Shown here: positions 1 to 5,486 of the stretch, one piece after another
How the letters are laid out: every line of letters begins with the position of its first letter
How positions within the stretch are numbered: the first letter of the stretch is position 1
Origin: Opitutia bacterium
GTDB lineage: Bacteria; Verrucomicrobiota; Verrucomicrobiia; Opitutales; JANYDI01
DNA length: 7,080 bases
Reading direction: 5' to 3'
Assembly: GCA_025363695.1 (NCBI GenBank)
Contig: JANYDI010000050.1
Location: 1-7,080 of the forward strand
Position numbers and translations under genes: made by a program
Notes under the pieces: generated by a model
What the model saw: only the letters and a program-made list of their open reading frames with translations
The model's database searches: none
Told to the model about the DNA's origin: nothing

Positions 1-93
1 CCCAGCAGGTTTGCAACCAGGCACCATGGCGTGCGCCGCCTGCGCTCACCTGCCCTGCCCTGCCGTGATCCACCAGCTACTGAGCAGCACTCT
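1..93. other. Unassigned left edge, possible 3' end of a plus-strand gene
   Basis: This GC-rich stretch precedes the first repeat copy. Plus-strand frame 1 is open from the window edge to a TAG at 100-102, which lies inside the repeat palindrome. Frame 2 is also open until a TAA at 158-160 inside the same repeat. If either is real, the window holds only the last 30-50 codons of a gene convergent with rho. The peptides carry no motif I recognise and two frames compete, so no CDS is called. Confidence 0.25.
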
Positions 94-180
94 TTCCGAT
101 AGCGATTTATTAAAATGCTGGCGCATTTTAGATAAATCGCTATCGGAAAGGGGATCCTAAGGGGCGCAAGCGCCCCTTAG
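94..180 (+). repeat. Composite hairpin repeat, copy A
   Basis: It contains a 51-bp imperfect palindrome at 96-146 (arms CCGATAGCGATTTA and TAAATCGCTATCGG, with inner arms AAAATGC and GCATTTT). GGATCC follows at 152-157, then a hairpin at 157-180 with 11-nt arms CTAAGGGGCGC and GCGCCCCTTAG around AA. The GATC hairpin and CTTAGTAT modules found in copies B, C, D and F are absent. Read with rho, the GGGGCGC hairpin begins 4 nt after the stop codon, so it may end or protect the rho transcript. No T-tract follows, so it is not a canonical intrinsic terminator. Confidence 0.9.
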
Positions 181-184
181 CCTT

Positions 185-1372
185 CTACCCATCAAAACCT
201 CGATTCGCCCCCAGCAGCCTCAAAAACTCGGCATTGGTACTTGTCGAGTTGATACGCGAGATGACCGTTTCTGCGGCCTCGGAGACGCGCATGGAGTGGA
301 TGGCGCGGCGCAGCAGGTGGACCTTGTCTAGCGTGGCTTCATCGATGAGCAATTCTTCACGGCGTGTTCCGGAGGCGGCCAAGTTGATGGCAGGCCAGAT
401 ACGTAACTCACTGATGCGGCGATCCAAAACAATGTCGAGGTTGCCAGTTCCCTTGAGTTCTTGGTGAATGGCCTCATCCATGCGGCTGTTGGTATCCACC
501 AGAATGCTGGCCAAAATGGTGAGGCTGCCGGCCTCCTGCGTGTTGCGAGCGCAGGAAAAAAGGCCTCTGGGCTTTTCCATCGCGCGGATGTCTAGGCCTC
601 CCGTCATGGTGCGTCCACTACAGCTTTGTAGGGCGTTATAAGCACGAGCCAAACGCGTGATAGAATCAAAAATCAAAACGACATCTTTGCCAACTTCCAC
701 CAGTCGCTTAGCACGTTCTATGGCCAATTCAGCCACCTGAGCATGGTGTTCGAGCGGCTCATCGTTTGAGGAGGCATAGAGCTCCGCAGGCACATGGCGA
801 CGAAAATCCGTCACTTCCTCAGGGCGCTCGTCTACAAGTAGGGCAATGAGGTGGCATTCCGGATGATTCGCATGGATACCTGCGGCGATTTCCTTCAGCA
901 GCGTCGTTTTCCCGGTTTTGGGCGGAGCAATAATGAGCCCGCGCTGACCCTTGCCTATGGGGCAAAATAGATCGATCAATCGACAAGACAAGGGCCCTCC
1001 TGGGTGCTCCAGGCGCAGCCGTGACTTGGGCGCAGCCGTCAAGCATTTGTCAAACTCCAGATGCTGCTTGCGGTCTGCCAAGGGCACGCCATCAGCGGTA
1101 TGCACGTAGTGCACCTTAGGGTTTTTGTGGTTTTCATTGCAATACGCTTCAGCCACCAAGTAGCTACCAGGCAACAACTTAAAGCGCCGAACCAGCTCAC
1201 GCGGGACATACGGATCCGCCTCTGAAAGGTGTCCGTTGGCCGACAAGGGGACTAGCTGTCCCGCACGCGAAGGCTGGGCCACCAGGATGCCCTCAACGTT
1301 CAGGCTTTTGCCTTGCTTTACTTCTTCCAGGCAGGCTTCTTCAGAAGCGTCCTCACAAACAATTTTAGTCAT
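185..1372 (-). CDS. rho: Transcription termination factor Rho
   Basis: Rho is a hexameric RNA-dependent ATPase/translocase that ends transcription in the cytoplasm. The 395-residue product matches the Rho core throughout. The P-loop APPKTGKT is at about 149-156, DERPEEVTDF at 181-190, the Walker B and following segment VVLIFDSITRLARAYN at 231-246, the Q-loop region TMTGGLDIRAM at 255-265, the R-loop KGTGN at 307-311, and the arginine-finger context SGTRREEL at 334-341. The N-terminal RNA-binding OB region (about 27-75, ending in YVPRELVRRFKLLPG) is divergent. The usual GFGFLR-type motif is not visible and is replaced by SRAGQLV. The N-terminal helical bundle seen in E. coli Rho (419 aa) is mostly missing. 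The ATG at 1370-1372 has no obvious Shine-Dalgarno sequence. The gene stands alone, with a repeat hairpin just past its stop codon. Identity is certain; whether it is the only Rho in the genome is unknown. Confidence 0.97.
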   Translation of the reverse strand: MTKIVCEDASEEACLEEVKQGKSLNVEGILVAQPSRAGQLVPLSANGHLSEADPYVPRELVRRFKLLPGSYLVAEAYCNENHKNPKVHYVHTADGVPLADRKQHLEFDKCLTAAPKSRLRLEHPGGPLSCRLIDLFCPIGKGQRGLIIAPPKTGKTTLLKEIAAGIHANHPECHLIALLVDERPEEVTDFRRHVPAELYASSNDEPLEHHAQVAELAIERAKRLVEVGKDVVLIFDSITRLARAYNALQSCSGRTMTGGLDIRAMEKPRGLFSCARNTQEAGSLTILASILVDTNSRMDEAIHQELKGTGNLDIVLDRRISELRIWPAINLAASGTRREELLIDEATLDKVHLLRRAIHSMRVSEAAETVISRINSTSTNAEFLRLLGANRGFDG

Positions 1373-1378
1373 TATGAT

Positions 1379-1408
1379 ATTTTAAGTTAGGGAAATATAA
1401 AGGGCCAA
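1379..1408 (-). promoter_or_regulatory. Possible rho promoter, leaderless geometry
   Basis: On the minus strand, TTGGCC (1403-1408) is separated by 18 nt from TAAAAT (1379-1384), which ends 6 nt before the rho ATG. A start site about 7 nt past this -10 would fall on or beside the ATG, giving an almost leaderless mRNA. That would fit the lack of a Shine-Dalgarno sequence. The -35 is only 4/6, and a promoter further upstream is equally possible. Confidence 0.3.
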
Positions 1409-1434
1409 GTCGCATTTGCTAAAGCTACGCGACT
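1408..1434. other. Small inverted repeat upstream of rho
   Basis: AGTCGC (1408-1413) pairs with GCGACT (1429-1434) around a 15-nt spacer, overlapping the upstream edge of the candidate rho -35. It could be an operator or a leader hairpin. The stem is only 6 bp and may be chance. Confidence 0.3.
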
Positions 1435-1468
1435 GAAAGTGAATCTAACCTATTTGATTAACAACAAT

Positions 1469-1570
1469 CCACACTTAAGGAGGCCTGAAGGGCCGGCAGA
1501 TGGATAGCCCAGGGCGTAAGCCCTGGGTTTACGGTAATGAATAAACTTGAGCCCTACAGGGGCGGCACTA
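1469..1570 (-). repeat. Left end of the RAYT element (REP-like)
   Basis: This is the inverted partner of 2025-2126. It contains the CCCAGGGC/GCCCTGGG hairpin (1508-1527) and a weaker inner hairpin, GCCCT-ACA-GGGGC (1551-1563). It supplies the transposase stop codon (reverse complement of 1568-1570). Confidence 0.85.
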
Positions 1571-2020
1571 CGTCCACAGGTAGCGGTTGTCGTATGGAAT
1601 CTTGGCTCGGTTGAGAAAAGACACAAACTCCTCCTCAAATGTTTGCTTTTCATGATGTCTTTTTTGATTTTCAACATACTGCCTCGCAGTTTCGATGGAA
1701 TCTTGACTAACAGAAAAAACACCGTATCCGCTTTGCCAAGAAAAATGCCTGCATTCAGGAAACGATGTGCACATCCACCGCGATGAATTTGACTTAATAG
1801 CGTTTAAAGTTTCGGCAATGCTCGCTGTGCGTGGCTGTTCCAATAGAATATGAACATGCTCTTCCATTCCACCAATTCCATAAATATGGCAACCCATTGT
1901 AGCGCAAATACTATTGATGTACGGATACAATCTTTCAGCGATTACATCGGTAATCAACTTTTCTCGCTCTTTTGTGCAAAAAACGATGTGAAAAATAATT
2001 CGCGATAGAGATTGTGCCAT
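1568..2020 (-). CDS. REP-associated tyrosine (Y1 HUH) transposase, IS200-like
   Basis: This 150-residue protein belongs to the IS200/RAYT single-strand transposase family, which cuts and rejoins hairpin-bearing DNA through a catalytic tyrosine. Visible hallmarks are FHIVFCTKER near the N-terminus, the metal-binding HUH motif (H55-V-H57 in GGMEEHVHILLEQP), SIAETLNAIKSNSSRW in the middle, WQSGYGVFSVS, the catalytic Tyr115 in ARQYVENQKRHH, and a C-terminal PYDNRYLW. Length is normal and no lesion is seen, so it may be active. The frame stays open upstream to 2095, but that part lies inside the terminal repeat. The ATG at 2018-2020 begins MAQSLSRIIFHIVF, as expected for the family, and is preferred. 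It is flanked by REP-like ends that are probably its substrate. Confidence 0.93.
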   Translation of the reverse strand: MAQSLSRIIFHIVFCTKEREKLITDVIAERLYPYINSICATMGCHIYGIGGMEEHVHILLEQPRTASIAETLNAIKSNSSRWMCTSFPECRHFSWQSGYGVFSVSQDSIETARQYVENQKRHHEKQTFEEEFVSFLNRAKIPYDNRYLWT

Positions 2021-2024
2021 TTTG

Positions 2025-2126
2025 AGTGCCGCCCTTACAGGGCTCTGGTTTATTTTCCAACCGGAGACCCAGGGCTTACGCCCTGGGCTATCCATCTGCC
2101 GGCCCTTCAGGCCTCCTGAAGTGTGG
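2025..2126 (+). repeat. Right end of the RAYT element (REP-like)
   Basis: It contains the inner hairpin GCCCTTACAGGGC (2031-2043), the main hairpin CCCAGGGCTTACGCCCTGGG (2068-2087) and a GGCC...GGCC hairpin near 2101-2113. It matches the left end in inverse orientation and the orphan copy at 5369-5466 in direct orientation. Confidence 0.88.
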
Positions 2127-2156
2127 TTTTAATGAACAGTTATATTGATCAGGTTC

Positions 2157-2188
2157 GATCCCAAAGGGATCAGGATCCCTTCGGGATC
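2157..2188. repeat. Tandem GATC mini-hairpins
   Basis: Two 15-nt hairpins lie side by side: GATCCCAAAGGGATC (2157-2171) and GATCCCTTCGGGATC (2174-2188). The second is identical to the one at 3650-3664 in copy C, which ties this stretch to the composite repeat family. They lie just past the RAYT right end and may be remnants of another repeat copy. Confidence 0.75.
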
Positions 2189-2240
2189 GGCTAAGCTCCT
2201 GTAGGGCTTAAGGGACTTGGTATTGAAAGTGATTAGCTTC

Positions 2241-2362
2241 GATTCCGAAGGAATCTGGAGGGTGCCTTGTATCGCCCACCCGATAGCGATTTATCTAAAA
2301 TACGCAGTATTTTAATAAATCGCTATCGGAAAGGGGATCCAAGGGGAGCTAGCTCCCCTTGG
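2241..2362 (+). repeat. Composite hairpin repeat, copy B
   Basis: Modules in order: hairpin GATTCCGAAGGAATC (2241-2255); mini-hairpin GGGTG-CCTTGTAT-CGCCC (2260-2277) with one wobble pair; a 50-bp palindrome at 2280-2329 with inner arms AAAATAC/GTATTTT; GGATCC (2335-2340); and a perfect 24-bp palindrome at 2339-2362 in which the usual GGGGCGC arm has become CCAAGGGGAGCT. The copy ends 13 nt before the kinase promoter. It is the one copy whose GGGG hairpin faces a 5' end rather than a stop codon. Confidence 0.9.
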
Positions 2363-2375
2363 CACTTAAAACCTA

Positions 2376-2404
2376 TTGCCAGTGATAAAAAAACAGGCTA
2401 TACT
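2376..2404 (+). promoter_or_regulatory. Sigma70-type promoter for the PfkB-family kinase
   Basis: TTGCCA (2376-2381), a 17-nt spacer and TATACT (2399-2404) make a near-consensus promoter. Transcription would start near 2411 and give a leader of about 34 nt before the ATG at 2445. It lies directly after repeat copy B, so the repeat insulates it from the RAYT element upstream. Confidence 0.6.
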
Positions 2405-2444
2405 TCTTTTATACACGGTTTTCCAAACGCTTGTCAAATTTTTT

Positions 2445-3521
2445 ATGCTTGAAACGCCCACAAGTTCCTTGGCCGCCTTTATGGCCAGTAAAACACTGCT
2501 TTCCAAGCCGCCCATCCTGGTTGGATTGGATGCTTTTATCGATTTAGGTTTTCACGTGGTGGCCAAACGGGAGGGTCCTGGTGAGGCTTATCAGTGCATG
2601 GACAGCATCTTGGCTTGGGCGAAAATCCTTGAAGACGCTGCTGGAAAGAGCATGAATGCTGAGCTGATCCCGATTTATGAGCGTATGGGCGGCAATGGGC
2701 CGCTTTTGGCCCATGGTCTTGGGCAATTGGGTGCGAAAGTCACAACGGTAGGGGCCTTTGGGATACCAGGCCTGCCTGTTTTTCCGGAGTTTCAGGGTCT
2801 GCAGCGCTACGGAGCCACCTACAGCCTGGGGGCTCCTGGGCGTACGCATGCGCTTGAGTTCCCGGATGGCAAATTGCTTTTGGGCATCACCAACCCGATG
2901 GAGGCCATTACCTTTGAGCGCCTTATCACCCAAGTGCCGCATTTGGCGGCGTTGCTGGAGTCCCACGCGGCGCTGGCCTTGGTCAACTGGACGATGCTTC
3001 CCCATATGACGCGTATATTTGAGGGCCTTTTGGACCTGCTTGAGGGCAGCCCCTACAACCCGCAAAAAAGCGCGGTTCGCTTCTTTTTTGACCTTGCTGA
3101 TCCGCAAAAACGCCCCCAAGCCCAGCTCCAGGAAGCTCTCAAAACGATCACCCGTTTCGAAACCCATGGTCCTGTGGCGCTCGGGTTAAACTTAAGAGAA
3201 GCCGAACAAGTTGCCGCCGTGCTGGGGCTAGGGTCCGTGCAAGATACGCCTGAAAGCCTGATGGCAAGCGCTCAAGCGCTGCGTAGCCGACTGGGCCTTA
3301 GCTACGTACTCATCCATCCCGTTAAGCAGGCCGCCTGCGCGAGTGCCCAAGGAGCCTGGTGTCTCAGCGGCGATTACTGCCACGACCCCGTTTCCTCAAC
3401 CGGAGCCGGCGACCACCTCAATGCCGGCTTCCTCGCCGCTCTCGTAGCAGGATTGGAGCCCAAAGAGGCGTTAGGAGTGGCGTTGAGTGTATCCGGTTCT
3501 TATGTTAGAGGAGTGTTTTAG
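2445..3521 (+). CDS. PfkB-family carbohydrate kinase
   Basis: It probably phosphorylates a sugar or nucleoside with ATP in the cytoplasm. In the 358-residue product (counted from this ATG) the second PfkB signature is clear: DPVSSTGAGDHLNAGF at about 314-329, with the anion-hole GAGD and catalytic Asp323. The N-terminal GGNGPLLAHGLGQLGAKVTTVGAFG region (from about 82) corresponds to signature 1. A NLREAE motif (249-254) fits the N..E segment of the family. The substrate cannot be read from the sequence, so no symbol is given. The frame stays open to a TTG at 2376, but that codon is the promoter -35, so a start downstream is required. ATG 2445 is chosen; ATG 2481 (MASKTLLS) is a fair alternative, and neither has a Shine-Dalgarno sequence. 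The gene is monocistronic and convergent with the gene at 3821. Confidence 0.87.
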   Translation: MLETPTSSLAAFMASKTLLSKPPILVGLDAFIDLGFHVVAKREGPGEAYQCMDSILAWAKILEDAAGKSMNAELIPIYERMGGNGPLLAHGLGQLGAKVTTVGAFGIPGLPVFPEFQGLQRYGATYSLGAPGRTHALEFPDGKLLLGITNPMEAITFERLITQVPHLAALLESHAALALVNWTMLPHMTRIFEGLLDLLEGSPYNPQKSAVRFFFDLADPQKRPQAQLQEALKTITRFETHGPVALGLNLREAEQVAAVLGLGSVQDTPESLMASAQALRSRLGLSYVLIHPVKQAACASAQGAWCLSGDYCHDPVSSTGAGDHLNAGFLAALVAGLEPKEALGVALSVSGSYVRGVF

Positions 3522-3543
3522 CTTAAGCGTTGAAAGTGAAAGG

Positions 3544-3664
3544 CCAAGGGGCGCTTGCGCCCCTTAGGATCCCCTTCCGATGGCGATTTATTAAAATATT
3601 GCATATTTTAATAAATCGCCATCGGGAAGCCTATACTAAGACCCCCACAGATCCCTTCGGGATC
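3544..3664 (-). repeat. Composite hairpin repeat, copy C
   Basis: This is a full copy in reverse orientation. The GGGGCGC hairpin (3544-3567) begins 22 nt after the kinase stop codon. GGATCC follows (3567-3572), then a 49-bp palindrome (3577-3625), the CTATACTAAG module (about 3631-3640) and hairpin GATCCCTTCGGGATC (3650-3664). The palindrome has GATGGC/GCCATC where copies A, B and F have GATAGC/GCTATC, and inner arms AAAATAT/ATATTTT, so both halves changed together. It forms a head-to-head pair with copy D. Confidence 0.9.
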
Positions 3665-3702
3665 GGAGGAAGGCCTTCCAAGTAGTTCATAAAATACACC
3701 CG
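3665..3702. other. Spacer between head-to-head repeat copies C and D
   Basis: This 38-nt centre of the inverted pair contains the 12-bp palindrome GGAAGGCCTTCC (3668-3679). No gene or promoter is evident. The flanking CTATACTAAG (copy C) and CTTAGTATAG (copy D) are exact inverse repeats. Confidence 0.6.
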
Positions 3703-3824
3703 GATCGCTTCGCGATCAGGAGGGGGCTTAGTATAGCCTGCCAGGTAGCGATTTTTATAAAATGCTTTGCATTTTTAAAAATCGCTACCTGTAGGGGATC
3801 CTAAGGGGCGCAAGCGCCCCTTAG
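3703..3824 (+). repeat. Composite hairpin repeat, copy D
   Basis: Modules in order: hairpin GATCGCTTCGCGATC (3703-3717); GGC-TTAGTATA-GCC (3725-3738); a 48-bp palindrome at 3743-3790 whose arms AGGTAGCGATTTTTA and TAAAAATCGCTACCT differ symmetrically from the other copies; GGATCC (3796-3801); and the GGGGCGC hairpin (3801-3824). The outer TTA of that hairpin is the stop codon of the minus-strand gene at 3821. Confidence 0.9.
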
Positions 3825-4213
3825 TTCAATTTATCATACGACCCCTTAACGATTTTCGAGATGACGACGTAGCTGATGCCGAATTTTTTCGAGGCCTTAT
3901 TCATGGAGCTACCGCCCTTGATTTCGCCCTTGATGGTATCGCGGAGGCTAGCGGTGATGCGGGTGCGGCGCCTTCTGTTGGGGTTGACGCGGGTGTACCC
4001 AGCGACGCGGATTTCGTAGGTTTCCATCAGGGCTTCAATGAGCTCGCGTGGGTCCTTAAATCCTGTATTTTCAAAAAACTCCTTGACGCTTTGTTCGATA
4101 GCGTCCATGCGATCTTGGCGTGTTTTGAGATCTTGCTTGCGTTGGGCTAGAAGCTCTTCCTCTTTTTCTATGGATTTTAATTCGTTTTGGATATCCCCGG
4201 TTTCTATTTTCAT
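3821..4213 (-). CDS. Small coiled-coil and helix-turn-helix protein, putative DNA-binding
   Basis: I do not recognise a named family. The 130-residue product has three parts. Residues 1-45 are highly charged and look like a coiled coil (IQNELKSIEKEEELLAQRKQ). Residues 46-78 are a linker. A basic patch NRRRRTR (79-85) then leads into a helix-turn-helix-like end, with SSMNKASKKFGISYVVISKI at about 102-121 resembling HTH domains of the SxxKAAKKFGIS type. This suggests an oligomerising DNA-binding regulator or nucleoid protein. ATG 4213 is preferred over a TTG at 4222; neither has a Shine-Dalgarno sequence. The stop TAA is formed by the arm of repeat copy D, so the C-terminus may have been set by repeat insertion. 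It lies 153 nt downstream of uppS on the same strand, with its own promoter-like region and paired repeats that could mediate autoregulation. Confidence 0.75.
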   Translation of the reverse strand: MKIETGDIQNELKSIEKEEELLAQRKQDLKTRQDRMDAIEQSVKEFFENTGFKDPRELIEALMETYEIRVAGYTRVNPNRRRRTRITASLRDTIKGEIKGGSSMNKASKKFGISYVVISKIVKGSYDKLN

Positions 4214-4262
4214 GACTTGCAATTTATTAAAATGGTTCTAGAAAAAAATACTTATCCAACTG

Positions 4263-4290
4263 TTAATAATAAAAAAAGTAACTTTGTCAA
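4263..4290 (-). promoter_or_regulatory. Putative promoter of the small HTH gene
   Basis: On the minus strand a perfect TTGACA (4285-4290) is followed after 16 nt by TATTAA (4263-4268, 4/6). The start would be near 4256, giving a leader of about 42 nt. The -35 overlaps one arm of the ACTTTGTC/GACAAAGT inverted repeat, a natural repressor position. Confidence 0.5.
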
Positions 4291-4319
4291 ATGATTAATT
4301 CTTATTTTTTAGACAAAGT
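4281..4319. promoter_or_regulatory. Operator-like inverted repeat over the -35
   Basis: ACTTTGTC (4281-4288) and GACAAAGT (4312-4319) are exact inverse copies 23 nt apart. The centre-to-centre distance is 31 nt, about three helical turns, so the half-sites would face the same side of the DNA. The left arm lies in the candidate promoter of the HTH gene. Confidence 0.45.
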
Positions 4320-4355
4320 GCATTTATTTTAAACTACGACAAGTGCATGTATTTG
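4312..4355. repeat. Direct repeat upstream of the small HTH gene
   Basis: GACAAAGTGCATTTATTT (4312-4329) recurs as GACAAGTGCATGTATTT (4338-4354), 26 nt apart, in the gap between uppS and the HTH gene. The first copy contains the right arm of the inverted repeat. These may be binding sites for the encoded protein. Confidence 0.5.
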
Positions 4356-4366
4356 AAAATCTATTC

Positions 4367-5098
4367 TTAAGCGCCGAAAACACGGCGTCGCTGAGCGAAG
4401 GCATTTAGAGCGGCATCCAGGTCGGCGGGGCTGAAGTCGGGCCAATAAACGGGGGAAAAATAGAGTTCAGCATAAGCGCTTTGCAGGAGTAAAAAATTGC
4501 TTAGGCGCTGCTCTCCAGAGCTGCGGATGATCAAATCAGGATCGGGAATGCCGTCGGTGTCCAAATAGGAGGCGAGGGTGGGCCAATCGAGGGCCTGCGG
4601 GTCTTCTTGGCCCGATAGCACCTTACTCGTATAACGTTTAACGGCCTCGACCAGCTCCGTGCGGGCGCCATAGTTGACGGCCAAAAGAAGGGTTTTGCGG
4701 GTCTGTTCATGCGGTTTGGAACGTTTTATTAAGAGCTTTAGGGCACTGCGTATCGCCAGTGGCAGGCCTTCCATGCAGCCCAAAACACGCAGGGTAATGG
4801 CATTGTCCAAAAAAACTTGCCCTTTGTGTTCAAGAAAGTGATGCAAAAGCGCCATAAGCCCTTGAACTTCATGAGGTGCACGGCTCCAGTTTTCGACCGA
4901 AAAAACATAGAGCGTGACATACTCCACGCCGCGATCAAAAGCAGCTTGGCTGACAGCCAACACCTGATCAGCGCCTTTTTTGTGCCCCTCAATTACCGGG
5001 AGCGAACGCGCTTGCGCCCAGCGACGATTTCCATCCAAAATAAACGCTACATGTCGAGGCAAAACACTCAGCGAAGGGACTGCTTGTGTTGTCGACAT
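4367..5098 (-). CDS. uppS: Undecaprenyl diphosphate synthase (cis-prenyltransferase)
   Basis: It condenses isopentenyl units with farnesyl diphosphate to form the C55 carrier lipid for peptidoglycan and surface-glycan assembly, working at the cytoplasmic membrane face. The 243-residue product has the family blocks in order: HVAFILDGNRRWA (16-28, with catalytic Asp22), FSVENW (66-71), PDLIIRSSGEQRLSNF (about 187-202) and YAELYFSPVYWPDF ending near 222. Length is normal (E. coli 253). The frame extends to a TTG at 5122 beside the tRNA, but ATG 5098 is chosen because AGGA lies 5 nt upstream and the product then begins like its homologues. tRNA-Glu lies 25 nt upstream on the same strand, so the two are probably co-transcribed, with the mRNA 5' end set by tRNA 3' processing. 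The usual partner cdsA is not next to it. No terminator is seen downstream. Confidence 0.95.
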   Translation of the reverse strand: MSTTQAVPSLSVLPRHVAFILDGNRRWAQARSLPVIEGHKKGADQVLAVSQAAFDRGVEYVTLYVFSVENWSRAPHEVQGLMALLHHFLEHKGQVFLDNAITLRVLGCMEGLPLAIRSALKLLIKRSKPHEQTRKTLLLAVNYGARTELVEAVKRYTSKVLSGQEDPQALDWPTLASYLDTDGIPDPDLIIRSSGEQRLSNFLLLQSAYAELYFSPVYWPDFSPADLDAALNAFAQRRRVFGA

Positions 5099-5123
5099 AA
5101 ACGTCCTGAAAAAACGGCCCAAA

Positions 5124-5201
5124 TGGCGTCCCCAACGGGATTCGAACCCGTGTTACAGGAATGAAAATCCTGTGTCCTGGACCAGGCTAGACGATGGGGA
5201 C
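5124..5201 (-). tRNA. tRNA-Glu (anticodon UUC)
   Basis: A full cloverleaf is visible on the minus strand. The acceptor GTCCCCA (5195-5201) pairs with TGGGGAC (5128-5134), G is the discriminator base, and CCA is encoded (5124-5126). The T-arm is ACGGG-TTCGAAT-CCCGT. The anticodon stem CAGGA/TCCTG encloses loop TTTTCAT, with anticodon TTC at 5163-5165. The identity follows from the anticodon and the Glu-like D-arm (GTCTAG...AGGAC). It reads GAA and, by wobble, GAG. It lies directly upstream of uppS. Confidence 0.96.
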
Positions 5202-5302
5202 TCACGCAGGAACGGCACTTTGCGCCGTCTCCGCTACGACGACCGAGAGCCTAGAAGAAAAAAAAGAAGAATCAAGCTTTTTTTTAAAAAAGTTTTAAAG
5301 GG
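5202..5302. other. Upstream region of tRNA-Glu with A/T tracts
   Basis: No gene is supported here. Nucleotides 5250-5300 are strongly purine/pyrimidine biased, with runs of A then T around AAGCTT, which suggests intrinsically bent DNA typical of strong stable-RNA promoters. On the minus strand, TTGATT and TAGGCT stand 16 nt apart, but the match is weak, so no promoter is called. Confidence 0.4.
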
Positions 5303-5362
5303 CCAAGGGGCGCTTGCGGGTGCGCGCACCTTAGGATCCCATTTCCGATAGCGATTTATTAA
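5303..5362 (-). repeat. Composite hairpin repeat, copy E (truncated)
   Basis: A reverse-orientation copy begins with the CCAAGGGGCGC arm, but the second arm is replaced by GGTGCGCGCACC (5319-5330), itself a perfect palindrome. GGATCC (5334-5339) and the first half of the large palindrome (CCGATAGCGATTTATTAA, 5345-5362) follow. The second half and the GATC modules are missing exactly where the orphan RAYT end begins. Confidence 0.8.
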
Positions 5363-5368
5363 ATTTTT

Positions 5369-5466
5369 AGTGCCTCCCTTACAGGGCTCTGGTCTGTTTT
5401 CCATACCAAACCCAGGGCTTACGCCCTGGGCTACGATATGCCGGCCCTTCAGGCCTCCTTAAGTGC
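5369..5466 (+). repeat. Orphan RAYT-end (REP-like) element
   Basis: This solo copy of about 98 bp matches the RAYT right end (2025-2126), sharing AGTGCC-CCCTTACAGGGCTCTGGT, the hairpin CCCAGGGCTTACGCCCTGGG (5411-5430) and GGCCCTTCAGGCCTCC. No transposase accompanies it. It is probably a non-autonomous copy moved in trans by the enzyme at 1568-2020, and it interrupts or replaced half of repeat copy E. Confidence 0.85.
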
Positions 5467-5486
5467 GTTTTAAATAAATACACTTC

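Larger units (their letters stand above)
1469..2126 (-). mobile_element. IS200-type/RAYT transposon (REPtron) with long inverted ends
   Basis: A 150-codon HUH transposase is bracketed by inverted ends of about 100 bp. The outer 60 bp (1469-1528 against the reverse complement of 2067-2126) differ at about two positions. Each end carries a strong hairpin, CCCAGGGCGTAAGCCCTGGG at 1508-1527 and its complement at 2068-2087. Each also has an inner GCCCT/AGGGC hairpin and a GGCC-rich hairpin. The ends abut the gene: the transposase stop codon lies inside the left end, and its ATG is 4 nt from the right end. This is the layout of a REP-associated tyrosine transposase. Near-identical ends suggest recent insertion or ongoing homogenisation. 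No target-site duplication is visible, as expected for HUH elements. Confidence 0.85.

Noticed and set aside
157..180. Classical Rho-independent terminator
   Set aside because: The stem is strong but is followed by GGATCCCC rather than a T-run on the rho strand. The same holds for copies C, D and F, so a terminator role is only inferred.
1450..1786. Short open frames on both strands across the left RAYT end
   Set aside because: They cross the inverted repeat and the antisense of the transposase, and show no coding features.
2021..2095. N-terminal extension of the transposase
   Set aside because: These codons lie within the terminal repeat, and the family begins near MAQSLSRIIFHIVF.
2544..3167. 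Minus-strand open frame of 207 codons inside the kinase gene
   Set aside because: It is antisense to a clear PfkB-family protein and its peptide is basic and low in motif content, so it is a shadow frame.
94..3824. CRISPR array
   Set aside because: The repeats are far apart, interspersed with genes and in both orientations, with no regular spacers and no cas genes.
5099..5122. TTG start extending uppS to the tRNA edge
   Set aside because: The extra residues are not family-like, and the region contains the AGGA sequence that serves ATG 5098.
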